This document shows positions 1 to 8,230 of a DNA stretch of 39,856 nt, piece by piece (the first letter of the stretch is position 1; each line of letters starts with the position of its first letter). A program made the translations under genes and the position numbers. The notes under the pieces were generated by a model. It had not been told where the DNA came from. It made no database searches and saw only the letters and a list, made by a program, of their open reading frames with translations. Origin of the DNA: Acidobacteriia bacterium UBA6623 (GTDB lineage Bacteria > Acidobacteriota > Terriglobia > Bryobacterales > UBA6623); assembly GCA_002433055.1 (NCBI GenBank), contig DJHJ01000035.1, forward strand, positions 1-39,856, written 5' to 3'.

Positions 1-44
1 GCTCACTTCTCGTCACGGTAATACTGACGCTTAACTTAGATTAC

Positions 45-88
45 GGGGCGCTGGAATGGGGACATTCTGGGCGCCCCGATTTCGTTTC
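45..88 (+). terminator. Candidate intrinsic terminator of the gene left of the window
   Basis: A 7-bp perfect GC-rich stem (GGGGCGC at 45-51 with GCGCCCC at 71-77) encloses a 19-base loop that can pair further inside (GAAT with ATTC). A T-rich stretch (gatttcgttt) follows. This fits a Rho-independent terminator between an upstream gene ending before or near base 21 and the CpoB-like gene. The T-tract is interrupted, so strength is uncertain. Confidence 0.5.
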
Positions 89-200
89 GGAGTTCGCATC
101 GAGTGTATTGCGCTAGTAGATCCATTTCAACGTAAGAGTAACGTGTGGGAAAATCTTTTCGTATCATGTTCAAGGCGAACATTACGCACCTTAATGGGAC

Positions 201-216
201 AAGGAGATCCAGTTTG
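201..216 (+). promoter_or_regulatory. Ribosome binding site that sets a TTG start at 214
   Basis: AAGGAG at 201-206 lies 7 bases before a TTG at 214-216. This is ideal Shine-Dalgarno spacing. The upstream in-frame GTG at 145 and ATG at 166 have nothing comparable. The TTG start also gives a compact signal peptide (basic Arg/Lys segment, then a hydrophobic core ending at HAQ), so it decides the start of the CpoB-like gene. Confidence 0.6.
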
Positions 217-1095
217 AGAGTTGTCAAATCTAGCGGACAAGTATTGACTTTATGGACAGTGTTACTACTTATGGCGATGGGATTTGTCGCCAATGTTCCA
301 CTACACGCTCAGAAAAAAGAAATTATTCAGTTGCAACGGGACATGGCCATTCTGCAGGAGCAAGTACGTGAAACCACTCGTCAAATTAGTCAGATGAGTG
401 AACGTATAGCGGTCCAGCACAATCTGATGCAGCAAAATCTTGACACATCTGGCAAATTGCATCAAGCCGTGGCCGTGATCGAGCGTAGTCTGGCTAAACA
501 AACTGATGCGGTCATTACTCCTGTCACGACGATCAGCACACGTGTAGATTCATTAACCAACAGATTTAGCGCTGTCCGCGAAGCCGTTGATGAAATGAAT
601 TCTCGTTTGGGTAAGGTGCAACAACAGGTAGAAGATATTAAAAATCAAGTATCCACTCTGCCGCCACCGGTCATGGAGGATGGGACGGGCGCGGCAACAG
701 GAGGTGGTACTTCTTCAGAGACCCTTTTCAATAGCGCACTGAGTGACTATCATCGTGGGACGTTTGAATCTGCTGAACCACAGTTCGAAGATTATTTGCG
801 AATGTTTCCTCGGACTGTACTAGCATCTGAAGCGCAGTACTATTTGGGCGACATCTCCTATCAGCAGGAAAAATTTGAGGAAGCTGTGAAACGCTTTGAT
901 CAGGTGCTAGAAGAATATCCAGGTGGTCGGATTTCTGCTGATGCTCAATTTAAAAAAGGCATGGCACTTTTAAAACTACAACGAGGACCCGCTGCCCGTA
1001 AGGAGTTCCATAATGTCATTGAGAGGTTTCCGAACAGCAACGTTGCACCGGTTGCTGAGGCCCAGATAGAGCGCATCGGCGACAGTACTCCCTGA
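214..1095 (+). CDS. CpoB/YbgF-like periplasmic coiled-coil and TPR protein
   Basis: Predicted envelope protein of 293 residues from the TTG start. A signal peptide ends near HAQ. It is followed by about 120 residues of heptad-rich coiled coil (many Gln, Glu, Met and Val at regular spacing), a Pro/Gly/Thr/Ser linker, and a C-terminal block of tetratricopeptide repeats with the typical phrases YYLGDISYQQEKFEEA and FKKGMALLKL. This order (signal, coiled coil, low-complexity linker, TPR) is that of CpoB (YbgF), the Tol-Pal-associated coordinator of outer-membrane constriction and peptidoglycan synthesis. In other bacteria it follows pal, so the gene just left of the window may be pal, but that is not visible. 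An ATG-initiated form from 166, or a GTG form from 145, is possible but has a weaker ribosome site. Confidence 0.75.
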   Translation: MRVVKSSGQVLTLWTVLLLMAMGFVANVPLHAQKKEIIQLQRDMAILQEQVRETTRQISQMSERIAVQHNLMQQNLDTSGKLHQAVAVIERSLAKQTDAVITPVTTISTRVDSLTNRFSAVREAVDEMNSRLGKVQQQVEDIKNQVSTLPPPVMEDGTGAATGGGTSSETLFNSALSDYHRGTFESAEPQFEDYLRMFPRTVLASEAQYYLGDISYQQEKFEEAVKRFDQVLEEYPGGRISADAQFKKGMALLKLQRGPAARKEFHNVIERFPNSNVAPVAEAQIERIGDSTP

Positions 1096-1192
1096 CCAAG
1101 TTTTAGGCTTTAGGTCCAGGTTCTTCAAAGTGATTAGCAATTAGTCGCATGTGAGTTAGCCCCGTAAACCCTGACAAAGCCGGAGGTTTTTA

Positions 1193-1627
1193 TCACTGGA
1201 TGGGTGAGTATTCTGTAGCGTTGAGAAATGTATAGCTAATTTCTTTAACCAATCTCCCATTTCTAATCGAGTTCTTGAATGCATCTTGCCATACCGGGTC
1301 TGCCAAAAAGGCTTCCCATGACTTTTTACGGGCTGCAGGATTTGGATAACTCAGGATGTAGATCAACGTATTTTCCGATTTTGGCATTTCGGTTGGAGTC
1401 CAGTAACCAATCAGATGCATGCCGTGTTTGACGAATAAGCTGTTTGTGTGGTTTTTGAAACGGTCGTGTAAGTCGTCTAGTTTTCCAGAGTGTGTAGTAT
1501 AGGTGCGCATTTCGAATATCCTATGGCTACCTGCAAGGGCTGTATGCGAGCTCAAAAAGAGTTCAGCCAGCAGGAGGAGAGTGATACCGCATACAAATGA
1601 GAAGGTTAACTTATTTTGAGTTGTCAT
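1193..1627 (-). CDS. Exported NIPSNAP-family protein
   Basis: A 144-residue protein with an N-terminal signal peptide (hydrophobic core around residues 10-30, cleavage plausible after the ALA near residue 32) followed by one NIPSNAP ferredoxin-like domain. The family hallmark is the opening 'FEMRTYTTHSGKLDDL', followed by 'HLIGYWTP', the alternating strand 'TLIYILSYPN' and the pattern 'RKKSWEAFLADPVWQ'. NIPSNAP domains are dimeric alpha-beta barrels of poorly defined biochemical role; in bacteria exported copies are common in Acidobacteriota and Planctomycetota. It is a single gene, convergent with the CpoB-like gene and divergent from the TonB receptor. No catalytic residues can be assigned. 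Confidence 0.85.
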   Translation of the reverse strand: MTTQNKLTFSFVCGITLLLLAELFLSSHTALAGSHRIFEMRTYTTHSGKLDDLHDRFKNHTNSLFVKHGMHLIGYWTPTEMPKSENTLIYILSYPNPAARKKSWEAFLADPVWQDAFKNSIRNGRLVKEISYTFLNATEYSPIQ

Positions 1628-1733
1628 TATCGGAACCAGACTTTCTTCTTATATTCCCAGAACTCAGTAATTTTAAAGTGCTACCACTAAAGGTGTAACA
1701 CATTTTACTGAGTGTCAAAATACAAAAAACCAG

Positions 1734-1756
1734 CGATTGTAATGCCGTCACAATCG
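1734..1756. repeat. Perfect 7-bp inverted repeat upstream of the TonB receptor
   Basis: CGATTGT (1734-1740) and ACAATCG (1750-1756) flank a 9-base spacer. It sits in the AT-rich gap between the NIPSNAP gene and the TonB receptor, about 140 bases before the receptor start. It could be an operator for a dimeric regulator or an RNA hairpin. No T-tract follows closely enough to call a terminator. Confidence 0.35.
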
Positions 1757-1895
1757 AAATTTAATATTTTTGTAATGGTAAAATATACCTCTCGCTAGTT
1801 GTGAGGGTTGGTTGCACTGTTTTACCCCCGTGAGCGAATTGTTTTGCTCTTCCGCAGCGCAGCGAGTCTCGCCCAGTTCTAACAAAGGCTAGTAC

Positions 1896-4800
1896 ATGTT
1901 TTCTTTTTTTCATTTTTTGATTCGGTATCTGTATATAGCTGCCGTCGTTTTTACCTTAGGTTCTGCTCTCGGACAACGTTCGTCTTCTCTCTCGGGCACG
2001 ATCTTTGACCCAGATGGGGCAGCGATTAGTGGTGTGGAGTTGCAATTAAGCAATACTTCTACAGGCGAAGAATTCGTTACATCGAGTAATGAGACTGGAA
2101 CCTATGTTTTCCCCGTACTACCTAATGGAGCCTACGGTTTGGTTGCCAGAGCTGAGGGCTTTAAAACCTACAGTCGGCCCAGTCTAGAGATATCGACAGG
2201 GCAATCATCTCGTGCCGATTTCCATATGGAATTGGGTGTTTTCACGGAAGTTGTCACTGTTCATGGCGATGTACCGCAACTGCGAACAGAGGACTCTGCA
2301 GTCAGTGCAACCATTCGTAACGAAACGATTGCGAACATGCCATTGATCGACCGTCGTGTGGCCCAACTTGTTCGACTCAACGGTTTCATGGTTCAAAATG
2401 GAACCGCCTCGAATTTTACTATGGCGGGTGGACGTGGTTTCAATGCAATGTGGACCCTTGATGGTGGGATAGTTCAAAACGTTACGCTAGGCACATCTGA
2501 ATTGATGTTCGATCCTCCTATAGAAGCGATGGAGGAGTTCACGGTTGATGTTTCTAACTACAAGGCTGAGATGGGCCGTTCTGGAGGGGGTGTGGTTCGG
2601 ATGACAACTCGTGGAGGGAGTAACCAACTGCACGGTTCTCTTTATGAATTTGTCCGCAACGATGCGTTTGATGCGCGCAATTTTTTTGCGGCTGACAAGC
2701 CAACCCTGAGACGTAATCAGTTCGGTATTTCAGTCGGTGGCCCTATCAAGCGTAACAGGACACATTTTTTTCTCAACATGGAAGCTCAGCGCCAAGACCG
2801 AGAACAGACTCGAATTCTCAATGTTCCTGAGGCGGCTGAGGTTGGGGGACAATTTTCCAAAACAATTCTCGATCCTGCAACTTTCATTGGTGCTGAGCGT
2901 TCGACCGGAACACCCTTTCCAAACAGCATAATCCCAGCAAGTCGGTTCGATTCGGTTGGTACGCAGTTATCGATGCTCTATCCCTTACCAAATGTGCCTG
3001 GTGCGAAGTCCCGACGTCTCAACTATCGCACCAATCAACCCATTAGCAACGACATGCTTCATTTGGTATCAAGAATAGATCACGTTGTCGGCAACAATGA
3101 TCGTATTCTTGGTCGATTTATTGCGCGGGACGATCTCGAGATTGACTCTCCGGTCTTCACTGTTTCTGGTGTTGATTCATTTCACCGCACACTCGACGGC
3201 AGTTATTTCAATTCATCCCTAACATGGTTTCACAACTTCAGCTCCAAGATAATCATGGAGACGCGTTTCACATGGGTGCGTAGAAAGTTTATTCGGCGAT
3301 CTGGAGGAGCAGATCAGGGATGGCCTGAAAAACTTGGTCTACAAGGCGTCAATAAACGCTTTTTCCCACGAGTGAGAGTTACAGGGTTGACGCAGCTTGG
3401 TGAGAATGTTCACGAACGTCGACAAGAGCCGATACGCACTAATATGTGGGTGCAGCATTTTACACAGAGAAAATCTAATCACACACTCAAATATGGTTAT
3501 GAGTTCCGTATGGGTTCAAATGATGATGTTTTTCTTGGTTCTGGTGGTGGCAGGTTTGTCTTTAACCCCAACGCTACTGGGGATGCTCTTGCCAGTCTTA
3601 TTCTTGGGCATACAGTTAGTGGTTCCAGAGAGGAGTCACTAGTGATTCGCAGTCGAGCAAATTCCTACGCTGCCTTTTTCCAAGATGACTGGAAAGTAAG
3701 CCCAAATCTGACACTTAATTTAGGTTTACGTTGGGATATGGATCAGCCTCGTTGGGAAGAACTCGGCAATCGTCAGAATTCGTTTAGCCGTACTGCACTG
3801 AATCCGGTTTGCGATTGCCCCGGACTAGTGACGTTTTCTGGCCGTAATGGGCTTAGCAAGTATGCGCACAACTTTGACAAGAATAACTTCGGGCCTCGCG
3901 TTGGGTTTTCTTGGCGGCTTGACGAAAAGACCGTTATTCGTGGTGGTGGTGCAGTTCTTTATGCTGGCGAATACGACCAAGCAACACCTCGGGTCGCATT
4001 CTTGGGTTTTGGAGCTGTAGGGCAGTTTTCTTCTCCCGACGGTGGCATTACTCCGGCCTTCCGCCTGCAAGATGGGTTACCCTACATCCCCGAACCCATA
4101 GAAGCTGATTTAATTGATGGGTTTGGAGCCATCCCCGTCGGCGGCGGGGCAACTACGCGGGTAGACTTTTTTGAGCCAAATAATCGCGGTACTCCCTATT
4201 TATGGAGTGCTAACTTCAATATCCAAAGACAGTTACCAGGTGACATACTTTTTGAAGTTGGGTATATTGCAACGCTTGGCCACAAACTTGCTAATCCTGG
4301 TTTCAGAAACATTAATGTTGTTCCATTAGAGACCTTAGCTGCGAAAAACGGTAACGTTACTCAGCAAGATCGGTTGTTCCCACAGTTTGGTGATGTTCGT
4401 GTTGCAGCTGCTGCCATAGGCAACTCGAATTATCATGGTGTCAATTTTAAATTGCACAAGCGTTTTTCTTCCGGATTTCACTTCCGTCTAAATTACACCT
4501 GGTCCAAGTTGATTGATGATGTTGAAGCCCGCTCCGAATTGGGCGGCAACTTTGGAAACAGCGCTTTTTCGAATTTCTTTGATCGTGCCTCAGACCGAGG
4601 TCTGAGTGGCAACCACATTGCACATCGCTTTATTTGGAGTTCGGTTTACGAGATACCTTTCCAGTTCAATTATGGTTTATTGGATCAATTTTTTGGCGGT
4701 TGGTCGGTCGGGCTGATTGCCGAATTTCGTAGCGGTTCACCCTTTGGAATAGTGGAAAATAACGCTGCTGGAGTTGTTCGATTTGCACCTGTTGTTCGCT

Positions 4801-5156
4801 CTGATGCAATCGCTCCGTACTCGTCCAACTCTACCTGGAGGGATGATGTTTTAGGGACGAGCTTCTTCGATGCAACGGCTTTCACACGACCCGTACGCGG
4901 ACAATTTGGCAATCTTGGTCGGACGGTTGCCATTGGACCTGCCGCAGCCATGGTTGATCTATCTCTCCTTAAGAATTTTTCTTTTTCGGAGGGGCATCGA
5001 TTGCAATTCCGAATCGAAATTTTGAATATGCCGAACCATCCTAACTTTAATCTTCCGGAGCAACGTCGAGGCCGAGGCAACTTTGGGCGAATCAGTAGTC
5101 TTATCCCTGGTAATCAGGCGCGCATCATCCAGTTTGGATTGCATTACAAGTTCTAA
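1896..5156 (+). CDS. Oar-type TonB-dependent receptor with carboxypeptidase-regulatory domain
   Basis: An outer-membrane protein of 1086 residues. A signal peptide (residues 1-26, ending SALGQ) leads into a carboxypeptidase-regulatory-like beta-sandwich (about 30-115; 'GTIFDPDGAAISGVEL' and 'NETGTYVFPVLPNGAYGL'). A TonB plug follows (about 120-240; 'AGGRGFNAMWTLDGG' and 'YKAEMGRSGGGVVRMTTRGG'), then a long barrel ending in an aromatic residue (HYKF), as needed for BAM-dependent assembly. This architecture matches the Oar-like receptors greatly expanded in Acidobacteriota, thought to import large substrates such as glycans or peptides, though most are uncharacterised. No SusD partner, ExbBD/TonB or catabolic enzyme is adjacent, so the substrate cannot be inferred. 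The start follows an AAAGG about 9 bases upstream. Confidence 0.93.
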   Translation: MFSFFHFLIRYLYIAAVVFTLGSALGQRSSSLSGTIFDPDGAAISGVELQLSNTSTGEEFVTSSNETGTYVFPVLPNGAYGLVARAEGFKTYSRPSLEISTGQSSRADFHMELGVFTEVVTVHGDVPQLRTEDSAVSATIRNETIANMPLIDRRVAQLVRLNGFMVQNGTASNFTMAGGRGFNAMWTLDGGIVQNVTLGTSELMFDPPIEAMEEFTVDVSNYKAEMGRSGGGVVRMTTRGGSNQLHGSLYEFVRNDAFDARNFFAADKPTLRRNQFGISVGGPIKRNRTHFFLNMEAQRQDREQTRILNVPEAAEVGGQFSKTILDPATFIGAERSTGTPFPNSIIPASRFDSVGTQLSMLYPLPNVPGAKSRRLNYRTNQPISNDMLHLVSRIDHVVGNNDRILGRFIARDDLEIDSPVFTVSGVDSFHRTLDGSYFNSSLTWFHNFSSKIIMETRFTWVRRKFIRRSGGADQGWPEKLGLQGVNKRFFPRVRVTGLTQLGENVHERRQEPIRTNMWVQHFTQRKSNHTLKYGYEFRMGSNDDVFLGSGGGRFVFNPNATGDALASLILGHTVSGSREESLVIRSRANSYAAFFQDDWKVSPNLTLNLGLRWDMDQPRWEELGNRQNSFSRTALNPVCDCPGLVTFSGRNGLSKYAHNFDKNNFGPRVGFSWRLDEKTVIRGGGAVLYAGEYDQATPRVAFLGFGAVGQFSSPDGGITPAFRLQDGLPYIPEPIEADLIDGFGAIPVGGGATTRVDFFEPNNRGTPYLWSANFNIQRQLPGDILFEVGYIATLGHKLANPGFRNINVVPLETLAAKNGNVTQQDRLFPQFGDVRVAAAAIGNSNYHGVNFKLHKRFSSGFHFRLNYTWSKLIDDVEARSELGGNFGNSAFSNFFDRASDRGLSGNHIAHRFIWSSVYEIPFQFNYGLLDQFFGGWSVGLIAEFRSGSPFGIVENNAAGVVRFAPVVRSDAIAPYSSNSTWRDDVLGTSFFDATAFTRPVRGQFGNLGRTVAIGPAAAMVDLSLLKNFSFSEGHRLQFRIEILNMPNHPNFNLPEQRRGRGNFGRISSLIPGNQARIIQFGLHYKF

Positions 5157-5207
5157 CAGGTGTCATCGATCAAGCAGCTCGATGGTGATGATAACCCAAA
5201 GTGTCAG

Positions 5208-5843
5208 TTATGGTTTCCGAAGAATAGAATAGAATCCTTCTGCTTTTAGCTTGCGTCGGTATTCCTTTGCAGTATCAGTTGTGTCAAATGGCCCTACTAA
5301 GACACGTATCCACCCGTCGCCACTTTGGCTAAATAGAGATGTGGGGTATCCTTTTGCGCTGAGTTTATCTGCCAGTAGTTGAGCGTCAGATTGAACTCGA
5401 AGCGCAGCAACTTGAAGGTGAATCGAATGTGCAATCGTAGTCGCACCATTTACGGAAGCGATCTCCCTAAGTGATGTACCAGGACCAGAGGAAGGTAGAG
5501 CAGACTCTCTTCCTGTAGAAGATGTGTGGCCGTTTTCTGTGATGGTCCGCGTTTTCTCACCTCGGGTTGAGGGTATTTCATTGTTTGGAGTTGTTGTTTC
5601 CAGTTTGTTGTCAAATGTTGGGTCAGCTTTTAGCAAAGTGTCGGGTACAACAACGCTTTCAGGAGATGCCTTGATGAGATTCTTAGTTGAGGTGGTCAGA
5701 TCGCGGTCTAGATTTGCTCGGTCATAGCCCGTGGAGTACCCGAGAAAGAAAAACACACCAAGAGAAAGTATCACTAGGAAAAGGATGCTAAAGATCTGCT
5801 TGTTTCCAAGGACAAGTTCGAATCCGTGGTCCTGTTCGAGCAT
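5208..5843 (-). CDS. Single-pass membrane protein with C-terminal SPOR domain
   Basis: A 211-residue bitopic protein. A short cytoplasmic N-terminus is followed by one transmembrane helix (about 17-36), a Ser/Thr/Pro-rich unstructured periplasmic linker (about 40-135) and a SPOR domain (about 140-211). The SPOR domain opens 'HLQVAALRVQSDAQLLADKL' and ends with the typical 'VLVGPFDTTDTAKEYRRKL' and a final glycine-aromatic strand. SPOR domains bind denuded glycan strands of septal peptidoglycan, so it is probably a cell-division or peptidoglycan-remodelling protein of the DedD/FtsN type. It is last in a minus-strand run with slipin and nfeD, 68 bases after slipin. It converges on the TonB receptor with a 51-base gap. 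Confidence 0.87.
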   Translation of the reverse strand: MLEQDHGFELVLGNKQIFSILFLVILSLGVFFFLGYSTGYDRANLDRDLTTSTKNLIKASPESVVVPDTLLKADPTFDNKLETTTPNNEIPSTRGEKTRTITENGHTSSTGRESALPSSGPGTSLREIASVNGATTIAHSIHLQVAALRVQSDAQLLADKLSAKGYPTSLFSQSGDGWIRVLVGPFDTTDTAKEYRRKLKAEGFYSILRKP

Positions 5844-5911
5844 GCATTCTTATTTTAGCTATACACCTGCAACCGCAGTATTGACTTTACTGCCAACCAG
5901 GCGAAAATCTT

Positions 5912-6718
5912 TTACCCATCCGGTTCCAGAGATTTATCTAGGGCGTCGCCATTTTTGACACTCAAGTTTTCTGACCAAGATGCTAGGCCTCGAAATAAGT
6001 CGACAGGAAGTGGAAAGACTACTGTCGTATTTTTTTCAGCTCCGATTTCTGTCAATGTTTGCAAGTATCGCAATGTTACAGAAGTGGGTTGACTGGCAAG
6101 TTCCTTAGCTGCTTCGGTTAATTTTCTGGCAGCCTGCATTTCACCTTCTGCATGAATGATCTTTGCTCGACGTTCGCGCTCTGCTTCAGCTTGCCGTGCA
6201 ATGGCACGGATCATTTGTTCGGGTAAGTCAACGTGTTTTACTTCGACTGCCTGGATTTTGATACCCCACGGTTCAGTTTGGGTGTCAAGAATTGATTGTA
6301 AACGGGCGTTAAGACGTTCTCGTTCACTTAGAAGCTCGTCTAGATCAGCCTCACCCAATACCGAGCGTAATCGCGTTTGTGCTAGTTGAGAGGTCGCGTG
6401 TACAAAGTGCGCCACCTCCACAATTGCTTTCAGTGGATCGACGACCCTAAAGAAGACGACTGCACTTACCTTCACCGTTACATTGTCTTTGGTGACCACA
6501 TCTTGAGAAGGAACCTCGAGAGTCTCAACTCTTAATGACACTCTTACAATTCGGTCAATTGGAGCAAAAATTAAAACTAATCCTGGGCCTTTCGGTTTAG
6601 GTAATAATCTCCCTAAGCGAAAAATTACACCACGTTCGTACTCCGGTAGAATTTTGATGCAGTTAACGATGTATAGAAATACTATAAAAAATACAACCCA
6701 GCTTAGATCAAATATCAT
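5912..6718 (-). CDS. Slipin (SPFH / band 7 / stomatin-like membrane protein)
   Basis: A 268-residue protein with an N-terminal membrane hairpin (residues 1-20) followed by the SPFH/band-7 domain. Family landmarks are 'ILPEYERGVIFRLGR', 'KGPGLVLIFAPIDRI', 'VETLEVPSQDVVTKDNVTVK' and 'IQAVEVKHVDLPEQMIRAI', then a helical Ala/Glu/Arg-rich segment used for oligomerisation. Slipins form ring-shaped membrane scaffolds and are nearly always paired with an NfeD protease that processes them. That is the case here: nfeD lies 15 bases upstream on the same strand. The ATG start has a strong ribosome site (AAGGAGAAG about 3 bases before it). Likely role: membrane-domain organisation or stress resistance. 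Confidence 0.93.
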   Translation of the reverse strand: MIFDLSWVVFFIVFLYIVNCIKILPEYERGVIFRLGRLLPKPKGPGLVLIFAPIDRIVRVSLRVETLEVPSQDVVTKDNVTVKVSAVVFFRVVDPLKAIVEVAHFVHATSQLAQTRLRSVLGEADLDELLSERERLNARLQSILDTQTEPWGIKIQAVEVKHVDLPEQMIRAIARQAEAERERRAKIIHAEGEMQAARKLTEAAKELASQPTSVTLRYLQTLTEIGAEKNTTVVFPLPVDLFRGLASWSENLSVKNGDALDKSLEPDG

Positions 6719-6733
6719 GACTTCTCCTTAGTG

Positions 6734-8080
6734 TTACACGGTTTCTCTCGGTGAGTCGTTAGCATCATTGCTGCGATCTGTTTTATCAGTTGGTTCGACC
6801 GTTAATCTAAGACCATGTACACGCGTAATCTTCACTTCTTTTCCTTCTGGAATTGAGTCGCCAGAATAAGCGGTCCACCACTGACCACGACAGAAAACCT
6901 GTCCGTCGGGGTTAATATCTGTTTTGGTTAATCCAATTTCTCCTACCATCGATTCTATCCCAGTTGCTGTCTTTAAGCGAAATGACTGGATCGTTAAGCG
7001 CAGCAAGAAAATACTGATCAGAGAAAAAGGTAAAGTAACAGCGATTGCTGTTCCCCAATCAATTGATAACTCAGGAACGTCGGTGTTCACCAAAAGAACT
7101 GCCCCGAGCACCATTGAGATTGTGCCACCGACAGCAAGAATTCCACCAGTTGTCATCGTAGCTTCAAGCGCAAAACAAGCAAACCCAAGCACAAGGAGTG
7201 CTGCACCTGCCCAATTTATTGGAAGCATCGTGAGAGACATTAGCCCTAGGATGACCAAAATGGCACCCAGTACCCCTGGTGCGATAAGACCGGGATGTGT
7301 AAACTCCACGTAAACTCCCAGAATGCCTATGGCAAGCATAATGAAGGCTAATTTTGGATCGATTAATGGAAGTAGGACTTTCTGTCTTCTAGTCATTTCG
7401 TAGGGGATAATCGTAGCATTCGCGAGCTTCAGTATCTGTTCCTCTTTATTGAAGCGCTGGATAGTTCTACCATCCAGCAGTTTCAGTAGTGCGGGAACAT
7501 TGTCGGCAACAATATCGACCAGGTTTGACTCAAGTGCTTCCCTATCGGTGAAAGCTCTACTTTCGATCACGGCTTGCTGGGCTAGCTTGGAATTACGTCC
7601 TCGTTTCGCGGTTACTGCACGTACTGCAGCTGCAGTGTCATTCTCGACTTTCTGATTCATTACTTCATCCATCTTGCCGCCACCCATCAGGACAGGGTGT
7701 GCTGCACCGGTATTGGTTCCTGGTGCCATAGAAGCTACATCGCCGGCCATCAAAATCATGAACCCCGCTGAGGCAGCACGACCTCCACTGGGGCCGACAT
7801 ATGTGACCACCGGAATTGGTGAGTGTAGTATTGCTTGGACTATCTTTTGGGTAGCATCAAGTAGACCACCAGGAGTGTCAAGACGAATAACAACAATTAC
7901 TGCTTTTTTGGTTTGTGCCTGACTAAGAGCCTCAGTAACAATTTCGGCAGTTAGAGGGTGAATGACGTGGTTAATGTCAACTTGAAGGGCTCGTACGGTT
8001 TGTGCACTCGAACTCCCTGTTATTGTCACTGCAATCAGGAGTCCGCAGCATATCCACGAGCCTAAACGGCTAAATCGCAT
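6734..8080 (-). CDS. NfeD-family membrane-bound serine protease (slipin partner)
   Basis: A ClpP-fold protease of about 449 residues from the ATG at 8080; an in-frame GTG at 8104 would add 8 residues but spoils a tidy signal peptide. Order: signal peptide (1-26), ClpP-like domain (about 30-215), four to five TM helices (about 235-360) and a C-terminal OB-fold NfeD domain (about 375-435; 'MVGEIGLTKTDINPDGQVFCRGQWW' region). The nucleophile is Ser104 in 'GGRAASAGFMI', and 'RLDTPGGLLD' forms the oxyanion region. Lys144 is at about the right distance for the Ser-Lys dyad known in the archaeal 1510-N homologue. Such proteases cleave the hydrophobic C-terminal segments of the slipin encoded next to them. 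Confidence 0.92.
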   Translation of the reverse strand: MRFSRLGSWICCGLLIAVTITGSSSAQTVRALQVDINHVIHPLTAEIVTEALSQAQTKKAVIVVIRLDTPGGLLDATQKIVQAILHSPIPVVTYVGPSGGRAASAGFMILMAGDVASMAPGTNTGAAHPVLMGGGKMDEVMNQKVENDTAAAVRAVTAKRGRNSKLAQQAVIESRAFTDREALESNLVDIVADNVPALLKLLDGRTIQRFNKEEQILKLANATIIPYEMTRRQKVLLPLIDPKLAFIMLAIGILGVYVEFTHPGLIAPGVLGAILVILGLMSLTMLPINWAGAALLVLGFACFALEATMTTGGILAVGGTISMVLGAVLLVNTDVPELSIDWGTAIAVTLPFSLISIFLLRLTIQSFRLKTATGIESMVGEIGLTKTDINPDGQVFCRGQWWTAYSGDSIPEGKEVKITRVHGLRLTVEPTDKTDRSNDANDSPRETV

Positions 8081-8230
8081 GGGTTCTAGTCGGGATTTTA
8101 GCACACGACTAGGTCGATATTGAGCCCAATATCATTACACTGGAGTTGTTTACAATTGACATTTTGGCTTTCAAGTGAACATCTTGCATCGCAGACAGTG
8201 TCAACGGAACTACAATGGTTAATTCCCGTT

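Noticed and set aside
1..21. Six codons and a stop (AHFSSR*) that could be the end of a pal-like gene
   Set aside because: Too short to assign. The terminator after it is compatible with an upstream gene, but two other frames are also open or stop nearby.
4685..5080. 131-codon minus-strand reading within the TonB receptor barrel
   Set aside because: It is a shadow of the barrel's coding frame; no start signal and no family features.
5164..5184. CATCGA-9-TCGATG hairpin between the TonB receptor and the SPOR gene as a two-way terminator
   Set aside because: Only six pairs with no T-tract on either strand.
8120..8230. N-terminal extension of the DapA-like protein from a TTG start
   Set aside because: The 37 added residues have no relation to the family, and homology begins exactly at the ATG at 8231.
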